The notes: a model not told the origin generated them from the letters alone. A stretch of DNA of 64,000 nt from Amaurobius ferox (GCA_951213105.1 OX578140.1:36253256-36317255), one strand, 5' to 3'. Positions 32,704 to 44,205 are shown, numbered from the stretch's first letter. Translations and numbers: made by a program.

Positions 32704-34744
32704 ACTATAATCTACAGAAAAGAGTCAATTGAAAGTGACAATAATTTTAAATTTGTCAACCATAAATTGCAACTTGAAGACTGGAGACAATTTCATAAAA
32801 AAAAATTAAATAAACCAAATCAAATAGATAAAATGCATTTAAAAAAACACCAATGACACTATTTTAGAGACAGATTCACTCATAATATTTACCAAGAGCG
32901 AATATTCTGCTTACATTAATTTTTAACAATTAGATAATCAGTATAATAAGGTTTATATTTTGCTTAATATATTTTAAATAATGTTTGCTGTCATTTCTAC
33001 AGTTTGAAATTTTTAAAGATTTTTGAAGTATTCGAAAACAAAAGATAAGATGGGGGGGGGGGGGGTAATATAAAACCCCAAAATTTTTTTGAAATATACA
33101 ATTGATTTGTATAATCTTCCCACAACTAACATGTTTTAATATCTTAAAAAAACTACAAGGCCCAAACTATTTTTAAATTTATTAATAGAAAAATAATATT
33201 TTTTCCAAAGCTATATAAAAAGATTTATAGTTTCGAAAATATAGATGGATGTATCTATGATGATAGAATACTTTGAAGTTTAAATAATAAGAAATGTTTT
33301 CATACAGCCACCATTACCTACCAATACCAAGAAATGTTTTCATTATGTCCACCTTTACCTACTAACTTATTATAAGAAGATTATTACATACGAAGATATA
33401 TCTCGGAGCGAGAAGTATATATGTTTGGACGCTCATGGACGACACAAAGCAATTTAGTTATCAGTATCTGTGCTTATACCAAAATATTCCTATCAGTAAC
33501 ATTGGTTATATAATAGAATATTTAGTCTATTTTGACAATAGGATGTCACGATACTTATTTTCTAGTGAGTTAAACTAATATAAATTTTAAAAAATTTATT
33601 TTATTTAACGAATTATCTTCAAATAAATACATCATCTAGATGTAATTCCTGTTGAAGGACAACAAAGTTTCTAATCCAGAAATCTAAAACATTTTCTCAC
33701 AAAAAAATAGCAAATGAAACCAAACTTTGATGAGCTATTTCTCCATATCCAGGAGGTCATTCGAAAAACGGATTTCAGATAAGGATTTAGCCTGGTCTAA
33801 TTAGTATACACGAGTTTTTTCAGCCCTCGAGGATGTAATTGGGACTCAACATACCGACACAGCTCTTTTATAATAATGATACCCTTTTAATTCAAGAGCT
33901 TAACTTTCAAAAAACCACGGACTGATCTCGTTTTCCAAAGGTTGTAGGATTATACACCTTTATTTACTTACACTATTGCTAATTTTTCTTGTCTCGAACA
34001 AATTTTTCTGCGCAATTGCTTACCTGAGTAATTTCTTGACTAGAATATAACATGTACATACACTCATATAGCATTTGTCTTTTACTTCTTATAAAAAATA
34101 AAAATTTAACTGGATCGCCCGATGTGGTGAGATAATTTGATTCAAATTCAAAGTTATGATACTTCGTTAATTCCAAAGCATCTATTGATTCCAAAGCATT
34201 AATTCAAACTCAATTTCTTAATGTTGCTTTAAACTCGCAGAGATTCGACCTTTTAGGTCACCAGAAAGTCTTCTAAAGGTTCTGAAAACTGAGTTTTTGA
34301 AAGAAAAATAAACCATTTTCACCGCTTCAGGGGGGTAAATTGAAAATCCGGCTCCGTGCGGTTCTGTTCCGTGACTAATACTACTTGTATAAGTGTGCAA
34401 CGATTCAGTCTTTCGGAGTTTTTCTGAGCGGTCTGAAAAAACTCAAACATATTAAACAAATATTTTTACGACGAGAATCTTGTTTCACTCGACCCGATTT
34501 ACAAGCAAAGGTGAAGTCCGAGCCCACGCATGCAACGCTTACAGGAATCTCCATCGATATCTGGGATTCAAAACCGGCTCCTACAGATCTAGAGGCAGAG
34601 AATGGACAATTACTATAGTGGTCCTTACAACTCATGGAATCGTCCTTATTTGTAGAATACTTGTGTTTGCGGCTCTTGATAAACAGCTTCAAGGTTTCTC
34701 GGCTCGAAAAGCTTTGTAAATAGTAGTTAAAAAATTAACTTTTC
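32704..34744. other. Mostly unique AT-rich stretch
   Basis: A 14-base G run lies at 33052-33065. An AAGAAATGTTTTCAT phrase is duplicated near 33291 and 33330. Around 34385-34720 GC rises slightly and overlapping short frames exist on both strands, but none shows a domain or splice context. Confidence 0.35.
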
Positions 34745-35336
34745 CTAATTTTTACTTTCTCATGCGTAGTATTGAGAAAGTATAATTTTTTCGAAAATTT
34801 TGATGCGAATATATGTTTTAAGACCTTCTGAACACATTTTGACTAATTTTGGATTTATGTCTGCCTGTCTATATGTATGTCTGTGATCTATTTTTAAGTA
34901 CACGTTAGGGGCCTCAAATATCGATGGATTTTCATCAAACTTTTACTTTGTTATTAAAAAATCTAGAACTAGAGAGAATTTTTTTAAATGCAAGCAAAAA
35001 CTTCGAAATTTATTTAAAATTTTATAGTACATGGCAGCATAGAACAAAATTTGATACACTCGTCAAAAGTGAAATTGCAACACCATGAAGGAATGCACGT
35101 AGCCATATGCAAATCACAATACAGGCAGAAGAGAGAGTCATATGCAAATGATTAAAAGAACAAACAAAGATATGAAAAAGAAACCTGTTTATTCAGTAAA
35201 GAATGTAGCCCCCACGGGCAACTATACAGGCCGCTAAACGGCGAGGCATACTATCGATGAGGCTATTAAGGTTGCCTGAGATAATCCTTGCCAATCAGCG
35301 TCAACTGCTGCAAGCAGTTCGTCTGCGGTATGTACC

Positions 35337-37940
35337 TTCATAGAGTTTCGTCCAGAACAGAGCACCAGGCGCGAAGCGCCTTTAATCTCCAATCTCTAGG
35401 TGTGGTTCTTATCTTCATACTGTGACATTATTTCATTGGTCCATAGTTGGAGGTTCGAGGTTTTTGATTTACTGTTTTTATTATTTGTCCTAGCTCCTAG
35501 TGTGGCAGTCTGTTGCACATTAAGAGTTTAAGCAGTTTGGGGGGGTTGATGCAGATCTGAGGGTAACCTAGCATTTTAGCAGTTTAGGATTTTAAACATT
35601 TTGTAGAAAACCAAAGATCGCGAGTTTTCTTTAATATCAACTGATTAAGGTGGGACGTTCCTAGTACCGAATATCAAAGTTAAGTACCGAGCGGGGTCTC
35701 TTACGAGATTTAGCCTTGCGATGATCATAGTCATGCAGATTAAATAATAGTTCATTTGGGACAGATGGCAGATTTTTGTAGAATTTAAGCGCTAGCTTTT
35801 TGATTTGGGCTCTAACAGTTTTTATTTTGAAGTCTTTCCTAATTACCGAGTTTCTTAAGTATCTAGGGGCTTTCCTTATAATCCTTAGGGTTTTGTTTTG
35901 TCTTGTCTCTAATAAGTCTATGGTAGTTTTACAGGCATATCCCCATACGGGTGCTGCATACAGCATTCCCGGGCGGATGACCGATTTATAAATTAGGAGT
36001 TTATTTTGATAACTTAGATTTCCGTTTCCTATCATTGGGTATAAGGCTCCTGTGGCCATATACGCTTTTTTGATTAAGTTCGTTACGTGCTGTTTCCAGG
36101 TTAGGTGGGAATCTATCGTTACACCTAGGTATTTAGTAGATTTTTCCGCTTTTAGGGCATGGTTGTTTATGTACAGAGGCGGCGGAGGTTTACGTTTTCT
36201 TGAGAAATAAATCCAATGACATTTATTGGGATTTAATTTTATTCGCCATTTTTCCAGCCATGTTTGGAGTATGTCTAAGTGTTGTTGTAGCTGTCTGTGC
36301 ATTACTGAGACGTAAGAGTGTTTTGCAAGTATCGCGCTGTCGTCTGCATAGAGTGCCAGCTCCGTGTCTGGGGTCCTGGGAATGTCATTTAGATATATGT
36401 TAAAGAGTGTCGGGCCCAGGATGGATCCTTGCGGTACACTACTTTTAATGAGCTTGGGTGTAGATAAGTTATTTTTTACTCTGACTTGAAAGTGTCTGTT
36501 ATTTAGGTATGAAATTAAAAGTTTGACAAGTGCGTCAGGGACTTTTAGAGTGATCAATTTGTAAGCTAATCCACAGTGCCACACTTTATCAAAGGCTTTT
36601 TGGATGTCAAGAAAAATCGCAGATGTGGGTGTCTTATTATTAAAACCAGAAGAAATGTACTCTACCACTCTCAGCAATTGATGAGTGGTGGAGTGTTTTG
36701 GCCGAAATCCAAACTGCTCCGGAATGATAATGTCATTCTCACTAAGGTGCGTGTTCAGTCTCTTAAGAATTATTTTCTCAGTAATTTTACTAAGTGTCGG
36801 CAACAAACTGATTGGTCTGTAGTTGGCTGGAATTGAGGCATCCTCACCAGGTTTATGGATCGCTATAATTATCGCTTTCTTCCATTCTTTGGGGAAATAA
36901 TTTAGTTCTAGTATTTTATTTATTAAGATGGTCAAGTAAAATATTATATTTAAGGGTAGGTTTTTTACTGCGATATTCCTGATTTTGTCGTGCCCTGGGC
37001 TTTTACGGCTTTTAAGGTTTTTGATAATCTCTACTATTTCTTGCGGGGTGGCTGGGTTAATCTCAGCCGTGACCGGGGAGTTCCTGAAATTGTTTAGAGT
37101 TTGTCTAACCATTCTTAGGGTGTCCTGACACATTAGATCGTGGTTTGGTTCAAATTGCTTTTCGTAATGCCTAGCAAGCGCCTCTGCCTTTTCTTCGTCT
37201 GAGTACGCAATATTAGCGCCATCTATTAGTGGCGGGAGTTTAATTTGAGGTTTTCTGAGTCTTTTAGCGAATTGCCAGAGCGATACGTCTTCCTGGCTAA
37301 GGGATTCGATTAATTCTTTATACTGTTGCTGCTTTTCTGCGACAATTTTTTCACTGACTTTACACGTGAGTCTATTAAGCTCCCTTTTAAGGGTAGGGTC
37401 TCTGTTAGCCTGCCATGTCTTACGCATTCTATTTCTCTGTTTAACTAACTGTTTGACATGGTGGGAAAGTGTTGGCATTTTTGATGACTCACGATGTGTT
37501 GTGGCAGATGCAATAGCTCTCCTGATTTCTGTTGTGAGTGTGTGCGTGGCAGAGTCAATATCCGCCGTGCTCATAATGTTGGGTACTGCTAAATGCGGCT
37601 CGAAAAGTGCTCTTTTGAAAACGTTCCAGTTCACCCTCTCTTGTCCCAGAGAGGCTGGAAGGGGAGTGTTCAAATCGAATGTCACCAGTACCGGTAGATG
37701 ATCCGAGTCGAATTCATCCAGGGTATCAATTGTGTGAGCGTATTCTATGTTTCTCGTTAGGACAAAGTCTATGAATGAGCCATTGGCACCTGAGAAGCAG
37801 GTTGGTCTCGACGGTGCAATGATGTCAGTGTTTGTTGTGTTTAGCAATCTATGTATCTGTGTACCGCGTGTGTTGGCTCTCCTGCTGCCCCACGCTCGGT
37901 GGTGTGCATTGAAGTCGCCCGCGAGTATTGTGTTTGGATG
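35337..37940 (-). mobile_element. Jockey-clade non-LTR retrotransposon, 5'-truncated
   Basis: Ten-base duplications GGTATGTACC (35327-35336) and GGTATGTATC (37941-37950), one mismatch, bracket the insertion inside the Tc1 transposase. The 5' end is truncated within the endonuclease domain, as is usual when target-primed reverse transcription stops early. A ~320 bp 3' untranslated region lies at 35337-35660. Its 3' end has no obvious long poly(A), only A-rich sequence near CTCTATGAA. Confidence 0.88.
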
Positions 37941-37991
37941 GGTATGTATCGATGGTCCCCGGTGCACCTGACGTCCGATGAGGGCCCGCAA
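35661..37991 (-). CDS. Jockey-clade endonuclease (partial) plus reverse transcriptase
   Basis: Makes cDNA by target-primed reverse transcription. The 776-codon frame has no internal stop. Residues 1-17 come from the host Tc1 transposase; retrotransposon sequence starts at residue 18. The C-terminal part of the apurinic-type endonuclease holds ILAGDFNAHH (22-31) and the catalytic SDH (96-98), so about the first 100-130 residues of the domain are missing. The reverse transcriptase has KPGEDASIPANYRPISLLPT, the first Asp in AIFLDIQKAFDKVW (D452), SSVPQGSILGP (about 507-517) and YADD (538-541). KYLGVTIDSHLTW and a C-terminal RPGMLYAAPVWGY block are typical of Jockey-clade proteins. All reverse transcriptase acidic residues are present. 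The missing promoter, first frame and endonuclease N-terminus make autonomous activity unlikely. Confidence 0.9.
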   Translation of the reverse strand: MRALIGRQVHRGPSIHTHPNTILAGDFNAHHRAWGSRRANTRGTQIHRLLNTTNTDIIAPSRPTCFSGANGSFIDFVLTRNIEYAHTIDTLDEFDSDHLPVLVTFDLNTPLPASLGQERVNWNVFKRALFEPHLAVPNIMSTADIDSATHTLTTEIRRAIASATTHRESSKMPTLSHHVKQLVKQRNRMRKTWQANRDPTLKRELNRLTCKVSEKIVAEKQQQYKELIESLSQEDVSLWQFAKRLRKPQIKLPPLIDGANIAYSDEEKAEALARHYEKQFEPNHDLMCQDTLRMVRQTLNNFRNSPVTAEINPATPQEIVEIIKNLKSRKSPGHDKIRNIAVKNLPLNIIFYLTILINKILELNYFPKEWKKAIIIAIHKPGEDASIPANYRPISLLPTLSKITEKIILKRLNTHLSENDIIIPEQFGFRPKHSTTHQLLRVVEYISSGFNNKTPTSAIFLDIQKAFDKVWHCGLAYKLITLKVPDALVKLLISYLNNRHFQVRVKNNLSTPKLIKSSVPQGSILGPTLFNIYLNDIPRTPDTELALYADDSAILAKHSYVSVMHRQLQQHLDILQTWLEKWRIKLNPNKCHWIYFSRKRKPPPPLYINNHALKAEKSTKYLGVTIDSHLTWKQHVTNLIKKAYMATGALYPMIGNGNLSYQNKLLIYKSVIRPGMLYAAPVWGYACKTTIDLLETRQNKTLRIIRKAPRYLRNSVIRKDFKIKTVRAQIKKLALKFYKNLPSVPNELLFNLHDYDHRKAKSRKRPRSVLNFDIRY

Positions 37992-39030
37992 GTGTTCAAT
38001 GGGAGAAAGATCAGGAAAGAATCTGGAAAGGATGTAAATTCCTTTCAGGCTGTCGAGAGTTCGTCGAGCGGTGTGACATTGTCTTGTTGCAACACCGTGC
38101 CGGGGATTACGTGCACCAGTGACCGAACCATAGGTATCACAACTTCTGTGACGTAACAGTCCGCTATCAGATTACCTATAATCTGCACCAGAGCTGTCCG
38201 CTAATCAAACATGATACCCGGTGTGACGCTCGGTGGTATGGGCTGGCAAGTGACGTTCCTCAGGAAGCCGCCACACCCGTCTACGGCTGTCACTCCTCCA
38301 CAGACAGAAGCGAGATTCATACGTAAACAATACCCAATGCTATTCATTCGTTCAGTTGCGATGACGGCAACACCACGCCAGACGTGCATCCCTGGGTCGA
38401 GTGCTTATTGGTACTCCAGTGGACGGCCGCCATGCGCGCAGCTGTACATCATGTCAGCTGTTGCGAATGGTTTGGGTGCACGCAGTTGCAACCGTTGATG
38501 ATGGCAGGCTGTTTAGGATGTCACGTGCTGTGGCGATGAATCTGCCGGTCTGTGAGCGCTGTCGTGCACCTGTTCGATCCACTCTCTTTTCTGCATATTT
38601 TCTGATGTTTCTGCGTCCATCCTGTCACACATCGCTGGATGGTACTCACGCCGTGCCCAATAATCGTGGCAATTGCACGCATCGACAAACCCACGTCACA
38701 TATCTCCAGATACGGTCTCGTTCCCCAGCCGTTAACTGCTAGTATACATCTCGCTGACGTCTTCGAGGCATCGCGTCTTCACTTCTTCTAAAGTTCGCCG
38801 CTGATAGCATTTACGGGACGAGCCGTCTACTGGTCTTTTTCAAGCGAAACTGGGTGTCGCGTGACCCAATACGTACGGAAACTTAATCATTTGCATATGA
38901 CTATCTTTTCTACCGGTACTGTGATTTGCATACGACTAGGTTCATTCCATCATAATGTTGCAATTTCACTTTTGACGAGTGTGTAATCATGCATAAGAGG
39001 GTTTATTTATGGTTCAATGATCACGAGATT

Positions 39031-39953
39031 TTATAGTTTCAATCATTGTTATAAAAAAATTACCGCAATACAACTTTTTATTTGTGACGTCATTAAGCCC
39101 CCTTGGGGGCAAGTTTCCCGCCCCCCGGGGGGTACATTGTCAAGTATGGTATCAATCGAAATATTTTTGAAGCCCTTTAAAGTGAAGGGTAACACGCTAT
39201 AGTTGTAATCATGTGGACCCATGATATCGATTTTTTAAAAATTTTCTTGTTAAATTTGAATAAAAAAGCTACTAAAAATGGATTTGGGTAGAAGAAAATC
39301 GACTTGAGCCACACCCTAGTTAATTTTTACAGTAAATGTTATAGAAATTATTTATAACATATGCTTTTCAGAATTGAGTTTCAATATTCAGTGAAATCTA
39401 CTATTTTCATAAGCTAGTTTTTAATATTTCCTTGCAAAGTTTATTAACATAAAACTGGAATTTCAATAGATTTTAATAACTTGTTTTCTGTATCTGGGTA
39501 ATTACAATCATACTGACGCATAATAACAAAAATATCTCATTATTGAATACTAAGAATGTACTTCTTTCCCAGCAAAAAGTTATTATGAACTTCGGTAATT
39601 TTCTTCGAGCTAACTTAATACAAAACTGAATTACCAAATGAAATTTAAATGAGAATTGAAGGCAGTTTCTATATTAAATTATCCTTTTTCTGCTGCTGCC
39701 TTCGAAAGAAGTTAAAAAATAAAGTCAAAGAAGATAATAAATTAGAAAAGTAATTTCTTGGTATGAATTTCGTGAAAAAGCTATTCGTATAGTCATAAGT
39801 ATTTATATTTTTATCAAGATGATATCAAATTTAGGATACTGGATATTTTATATATAGTATAAGAGTTTAGATTGAACAGTTTAGATTGAACTTTTTGGGC
39901 TAGTCAAATAGAGACAGTTTAGATCGAAGTTGTAAGCTCTTCATAAATTTATT
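39031..39953. other. AT-rich stretch with two G/C palindromes
   Basis: GCCCCCTTGGGGGC (39097-39110) and CCCCCCGGGGGG (39121-39132) stand out in otherwise A/T-rich DNA. Nothing else recognised. Confidence 0.45.
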
Positions 39954-40875
39954 ACTTTCCTTATATACATAATGTATAAGGAAAGTATTGTGACGGGGTC
40001 GAAAATTCGAATTCGAGTTTTCGACGGGAGAGCACGTTTTCAAGCATCCCTGATCACGAATCGAACATTTTTGAAGTGATGTCTCTCTGTGTGTTTGTGT
40101 GTGTGTGTGTGTGTGTCAGTGAGTCTGTGGAGACGATAACTGACGAACGAATAGACCGATTCGAACAAAATTTAGTACAAAAATCACAATTCGTAAACAC
40201 TGGAAGCCTATTGTTTTTATACACTATCGAATGTTCAGAACCCCCCTAAATTTTCGAATGAAATTTTGAAAAAATCGTCAAAAAATCAAAACCGCTAATA
40301 AATTTTTTATGTAATTTTTCATTAGAAAACGATTGACATAAATTTTAGAACGCTAACATGAACCGTTCTCGAGATATTGCACATTCTTCAAAAAAATTAT
40401 CAAAAAGTCATATAAGATAAAAAAAAATATTTCCTATTGAGAAACATGTTCACTTTTCATATGTAATACCATGCGATAAATTGGGTAACATCATTCTCGT
40501 AGATCTAGCTCGTTCCATTCATGAAAAAGATACTTTAAGTAATACTTTCGTATTTGAACGCCAATAGTCATTTATCTGCTGTAAGAATAACTTATTTCTT
40601 CATCCATAACGCTTGGTGAGATTTTGGCGACGAATTTGGCTGAATGTTGCCAACTTGGCGACTTTTGAAATGTTGTCAAATTATCGAAAATCTCGCCAAA
40701 TGGATAAAAATGACGCTAAATTAATGAAAATGACGACTAATTGTCGAACATTCCATATCTTGGAAAGAATATGAGTATCTACTATAAAAAAAACCTATTT
40801 TTTTTTTACTGTAAACGTAGTAAATTCATTATATTATGTAAGGAAAGTCATGTGTTGCCCACATCAGATTTTTTT
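39954..40875 (+). mobile_element. HH-family non-autonomous element, full length
   Basis: Starts with the perfect hairpin ACTTTCCTTATA...TATAAGGAAAGT, has a (GT)n tract at 40095-40120, the TTGGCGA module (40610-40745) and the right end AAGTCATGTGTTGCCCACAT then a T run. The left neighbour is ATT, as in other copies. Confidence 0.75.
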
Positions 40876-41039
40876 GAGAAGTTTTCAAAAATTGTAGATC
40901 GCAAATCTGAGATTTGAACTCGAAGACAAATCTTAAAAGCACAGCACTGCATTATCGCTCTCCATGTACTTTAAATCAAAGGGATTTTCGAGTTATGATT
41001 TATTATGACTTTCGACAATTATTTACATAGCAGCAGTTC

Positions 41040-42019
41040 ATTCGATCGACACATTTTTGGTGATGAAGCATCATTCAAATTAATAATTTACTACTGGTAT
41101 AAGGAATTCAATCCTAGACGTAGGAGTCTGGGTGATGAATTTCGTGAAGTTCAACCAAGAACTGCTGTGACGCCAGAAAACATTGAGGCAGTGCAACGAA
41201 TGATCACTTTAGATCGTCATGTCACATATGATGAAATTGAGGCATCTTTAAACATTTCAAGGATCCCAGTGCATTACAGTTTACATGATCATTTAAATGT
41301 CAAAAAGATATGTGCGCGTTGAATTCCCCACAATTTAACTCAATCTCAGAAAGATGCTTGTGTCAAACGATACAAAGAAAATCTCAAACCATTTAACTCT
41401 CAAAACATTGCCTTAAAGCATGTCTGACATTGTAACAGGTGGCGAAACATGGATGTATTTCTATGAACCCGAAACAAAACAACAATCTAACTGTTTGGGT
41501 GTTTCAAAATGAACCAAATCCTACAAAAGTTGTTCATGCACGAAGTGTTTTAAAGAAAATGATTGCTTCGTTTTTTCGTAAATCCGGCCATGTTGCAATC
41601 GTTACTTTGGAGGATCGTAAAACAGTAAATGCTGATTGATATACGACAATTTGTTTGCCAGAAATTGTTGCTTAAATTAGATAAAATAATGCGAAACGAC
41701 GCATCGTTTTTCATCACGACAATGCACGTTCACACACTGCATTTCAAACCATCAATTATTTGAAGCATGAAAAAATTGATTTGATGAACCATTGCCTTCA
41801 TTCGCCTGGTTCAGCAACCAATTATTTTTTCTTGTTCCCAACAATCAAGAACAAAAGGCATGATCAACGATTTAACAGCCCAGAAGTAGTAGCTGAAGCT
41901 TATAAATCACATGCTTCTGCTATACCAACTTCTGAATGGCATAACTGTTCGAATAAATTGGTTTATTCGAATGAATAAGTGCATTAATACTAAAGACGAA
42001 TATTTTGAAAAGCAATAAA
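41040..42019 (+). pseudogene. mariner transposase, inactive
   Basis: Would be a DD34D-type mariner transposase. Recognisable pieces: IYYWYKEFNPRRRSLGDEFR and HVTYDEIEASLNIS in the DNA-binding region; IPHNLTQSQKDACVKRYKEN; the first catalytic motif reads TGGETWMYFYEPETKQQ where family members have TGDES; TVWVFQNEPNPTKVV; FHHDNARSHTAFQ with the second Asp; and SPGSATNYFFLFPTIKNK where SPDLAPND is expected, so the third acidic residue is lost too. It ends near DEYFEKQ. Several frameshifts and stops are present. Terminal repeats were not found. Confidence 0.85.
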
Positions 42020-42600
42020 GCGATTTATTTCCATACAAAAATATTTTGTGCATTATTTTCTAAAAACTCTAAATACTAGCCTATGTAGTTCATTTGCCTA
42101 CACTCTCATTTCCCTTCGATAATTTCGCATAATTTTCATTTTAGATTATGTGCTTTGCATGTTTTGCTACACTCTTATTTTGATGGCCCGGGTTCGATTT
42201 CAGCCACTGCCAAAACTGCCGCCGTGTTCATGCGGAGTACGATCACGTTAAACATGTGGGTCCGAAAGTCCTTCCGAGAGGTTGGTGGTAGGGGAAGGAG
42301 GGTACGGTCCCTGTGGATGCCTCCCCCACTGGGTTCCGATCTAAATTGGGTGGCACTTCCCGACCGCCCAAACAGTTACCTTACACCTTTCTGGTAGATC
42401 GGACGGTCAGGGTTTCAACAACAACACTCTTATTTTGGTTCAATTCCGTGTGAAATTAAAATGTATTTACTACTCTTCGTGAGACATTGTTATGTAAGGA
42501 AATACATTTGAAAACTTCTTTCCTTTTCATATTTTTTTTACTTTTATTTTTCGTAGTTTAAAACTTTAAGCAGCATTTAATAAATGAACTATCTAGGTTT
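42020..42600 (+). repeat. Diverged relative of the 24.35 kb repeat, holding a SINE
   Basis: CCTACACTCTCATTTCCCTT, a TTCAATTCCGTGTG block and a TAAAATGTATTTACTACTCTT block echo the units at 24351-24955. The SINE at 42183-42423 sits in the middle. Confidence 0.45.
42183..42423 (+). mobile_element. SINE, 5'-truncated at the B-box
   Basis: Perfect 14 bp duplications ACACTCTTATTTTG lie at 42169-42182 and 42424-42437. It starts just before the B-box (GGGTTCGATTT) and keeps the entire body and (CAA)n tail, so it belongs to the tRNA-headed version. Confidence 0.92.
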
Positions 42601-43162
42601 AGAATTAGGCTCCAATTTCAAATAACAATTTCCATGGACAGGTTTTGCGCTTGATATTCTCTCATCAGCAAGGAATAGTCGATATCTGCAACAATAATAA
42701 AGAAGTTTCTATATGTGCCACAATTTCCATAAACTCTATGGAGATCGACAGATTCAATTGTACCACGCAACCGTCTTCATTTATTCATGCATTTCTCAAA
42801 AAGTAATTGAACTTTGGCTGAACGAAACTGCAACGATCGTGTTTATACTCGCATGACCCGCCTATAGTGGGCGTTCCCAAAATAAGGAATGTGTTCTTTC
42901 ACAGCTGATAACATTATGCATTCATCGTTTTACATTTAGTTTGCGCTTGGGTGCTGTTACCTTAAACGATAACGCGATGTTACATATCTCTGTTTCAGGC
43001 CCTGTATTAGATAAAATTGTGGAGAATAAAATTCAGATTAATATTGAAAAGAACATGAAAAATTACTTCAATGGACGCTCTTTTGAGAGCCAGAGAGGAA
43101 AAACACCGTACAGGCAAACTTTCCTATGACGTGATTCTAAGGCTGTAATTTCAGGACTGTCG
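42601..43162. other. Unassigned stretch
   Basis: No recognisable gene; a frame at 42941-43129 is short and without motif. Confidence 0.35.
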
Positions 43163-43571
43163 GTTCAGGGTTACTTGATTGGCGATTTATTGCCAATTTG
43201 GCGACTTTTGGCGACATTCTAAATGCTTGAGAGCCTTCTCGATATAACGAATATTCTACGAGATACGAGCCCCCTCTGAAAGTTTCTACAAAGAGTATAT
43301 AAAAAGTGCCATCACTCAGATGAAGAGCAGTTGACGTGATATGAGCTACATTAAGTTGCGAGATACGCCAATGTTTTGAGAATAGTATCGGCTGTTTTGT
43401 GAAATTAGTGGAGCATTTAATTGCTGTTTTACTGTTCCTGATAGTTGTTTAGTGATTTTGTGAGATAGTCATCGATCTATTTGCTGTATACTGATCCTGT
43501 TTACGCTGTGCTTGTAAATAAATGTGCTAGTTATCCAGAAATTTGGACTCATTCTTGTATCCTGAAAGTAC
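43163..43571 (+). repeat. LTR-like repeat with promoter-like region
   Basis: Its 3' half matches the window start (1-193). A TATA-like GAGTATATAAAAAGTGCC is followed about 25 bases later by CAGATGAAGAGCAG, plausible for a transcription start. TTGGCGA repeats occur at 43183-43222. After it, GTGGATACGTCGT is repeated at 43583 and 43638. Most likely a solo LTR or fragment; the termini are not certain. Confidence 0.45.
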
Positions 43572-43739
43572 ATCCGCGGTTAAAGTGGATACGTCGTCGA
43601 AAGCCCAGAACGACCGACTCATCCGAGGACGTGAGCAGAGTGGATACGTCGTAACAATACTAAGTTTAATATTGGCTAATTTACATATTTCGTTGTTTTA
43701 TTAGTTCGCAGACATTGTTGGTGGCAAAAATGTTTCCGT

Positions 43740-44163
43740 ATTATTGTTTTTACTAAAAACTTTTCCTAGAAACATCTATTTCTCAAAATCTACTATAGAT
43801 AGGAATAATATATGCAGTGATATAGAGTGAGCATGAAATTCTGGAGGCGATTGGAAAGTTCACTAAGGATTTCCATTTCCGGTTCTTTTCCCAATTCTTG
43901 TTCAAAAATTTTCCTTTTATTTGAAACATCTATTTCTTAAACTTGTCTATAGATATAGCTTAAATGATGACTGCTATAGATTCAGTATCAGATTCTGAAG
44001 GAGTAGTGTACTAAAAATATCCATGTCCAATTCTTTATTACTTTCCATATATACGTAATGTATAAGGAAAGTATTGTGACGCGGTCGAAAATTCGAATTC
44101 GAGTTTTCGACGGGAGAGCACGTTTCAAGCATCCCTGATCACGAATCAAACATTTTGGAAGTG

Positions 44164-44205
<42 letters not shown>

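Larger units (their letters stand above)
35190..38760 (-). pseudogene. Tc1-like transposase, interrupted and mutated
   Basis: Read from right to left on the minus strand. Near 38340 a frame gives VLFTYESRFCLWRSDSR, the first catalytic motif, in which the expected Asp is Tyr. Then come PEERHLPAHTTERHTGYHV and a stop, a VLQQDN-type block with the second Asp, and FFPDLSPIEHLRALIGRQVH near 37990-38050 at the third site. The C-terminus resumes after the retrotransposon as TADELLAAVDADWQGLSQ and LIDSMPRRLAACIVARGG near 35200-35330. Stops, frameshifts, the lost Asp and the insertion make it inactive. Confidence 0.8.
35057..38981 (-). mobile_element. Tc1-like transposon carrying a Jockey-clade insertion
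   Basis: Inverted termini of about 100 bp begin CACTCGTCAAAAGTGAAATT and run to CATATGCAAATGATTAA on both ends, with scattered mismatches. Without the 2.6 kb retrotransposon and one duplication copy the element is about 1.3 kb. It lies in the TA of a dispersed repeat; the left TA is intact, and the right end has TG followed by TA. Confidence 0.85.
34745..39030 (+). repeat. Dispersed repeat split by a nested transposon pair
   Basis: The left part 34745-35054 and right part 38984-39030 together align with the uninterrupted copy at 1900-2260, including CAGCATAGAACAAAATTTGA before the gap and ATCATGCATAAGAG after it. Confidence 0.6.

Noticed and set aside
34385..34719. Overlapping frames on both strands with slightly higher GC
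   Set aside because: No splice sites, domain or repeat relationship could be shown.
37366..37701. 111-codon plus-strand frame
   Set aside because: Antisense shadow of the reverse-transcriptase frame, as are those at 36200-36403, 36576-36836 and 37747-37971.
42155..42397. Frames reading WVRKSFREVGGRGRRVRS (also 10628, 59026)
   Set aside because: These translate the SINE body; the recurring peptide reflects repeat copies, not a gene family.
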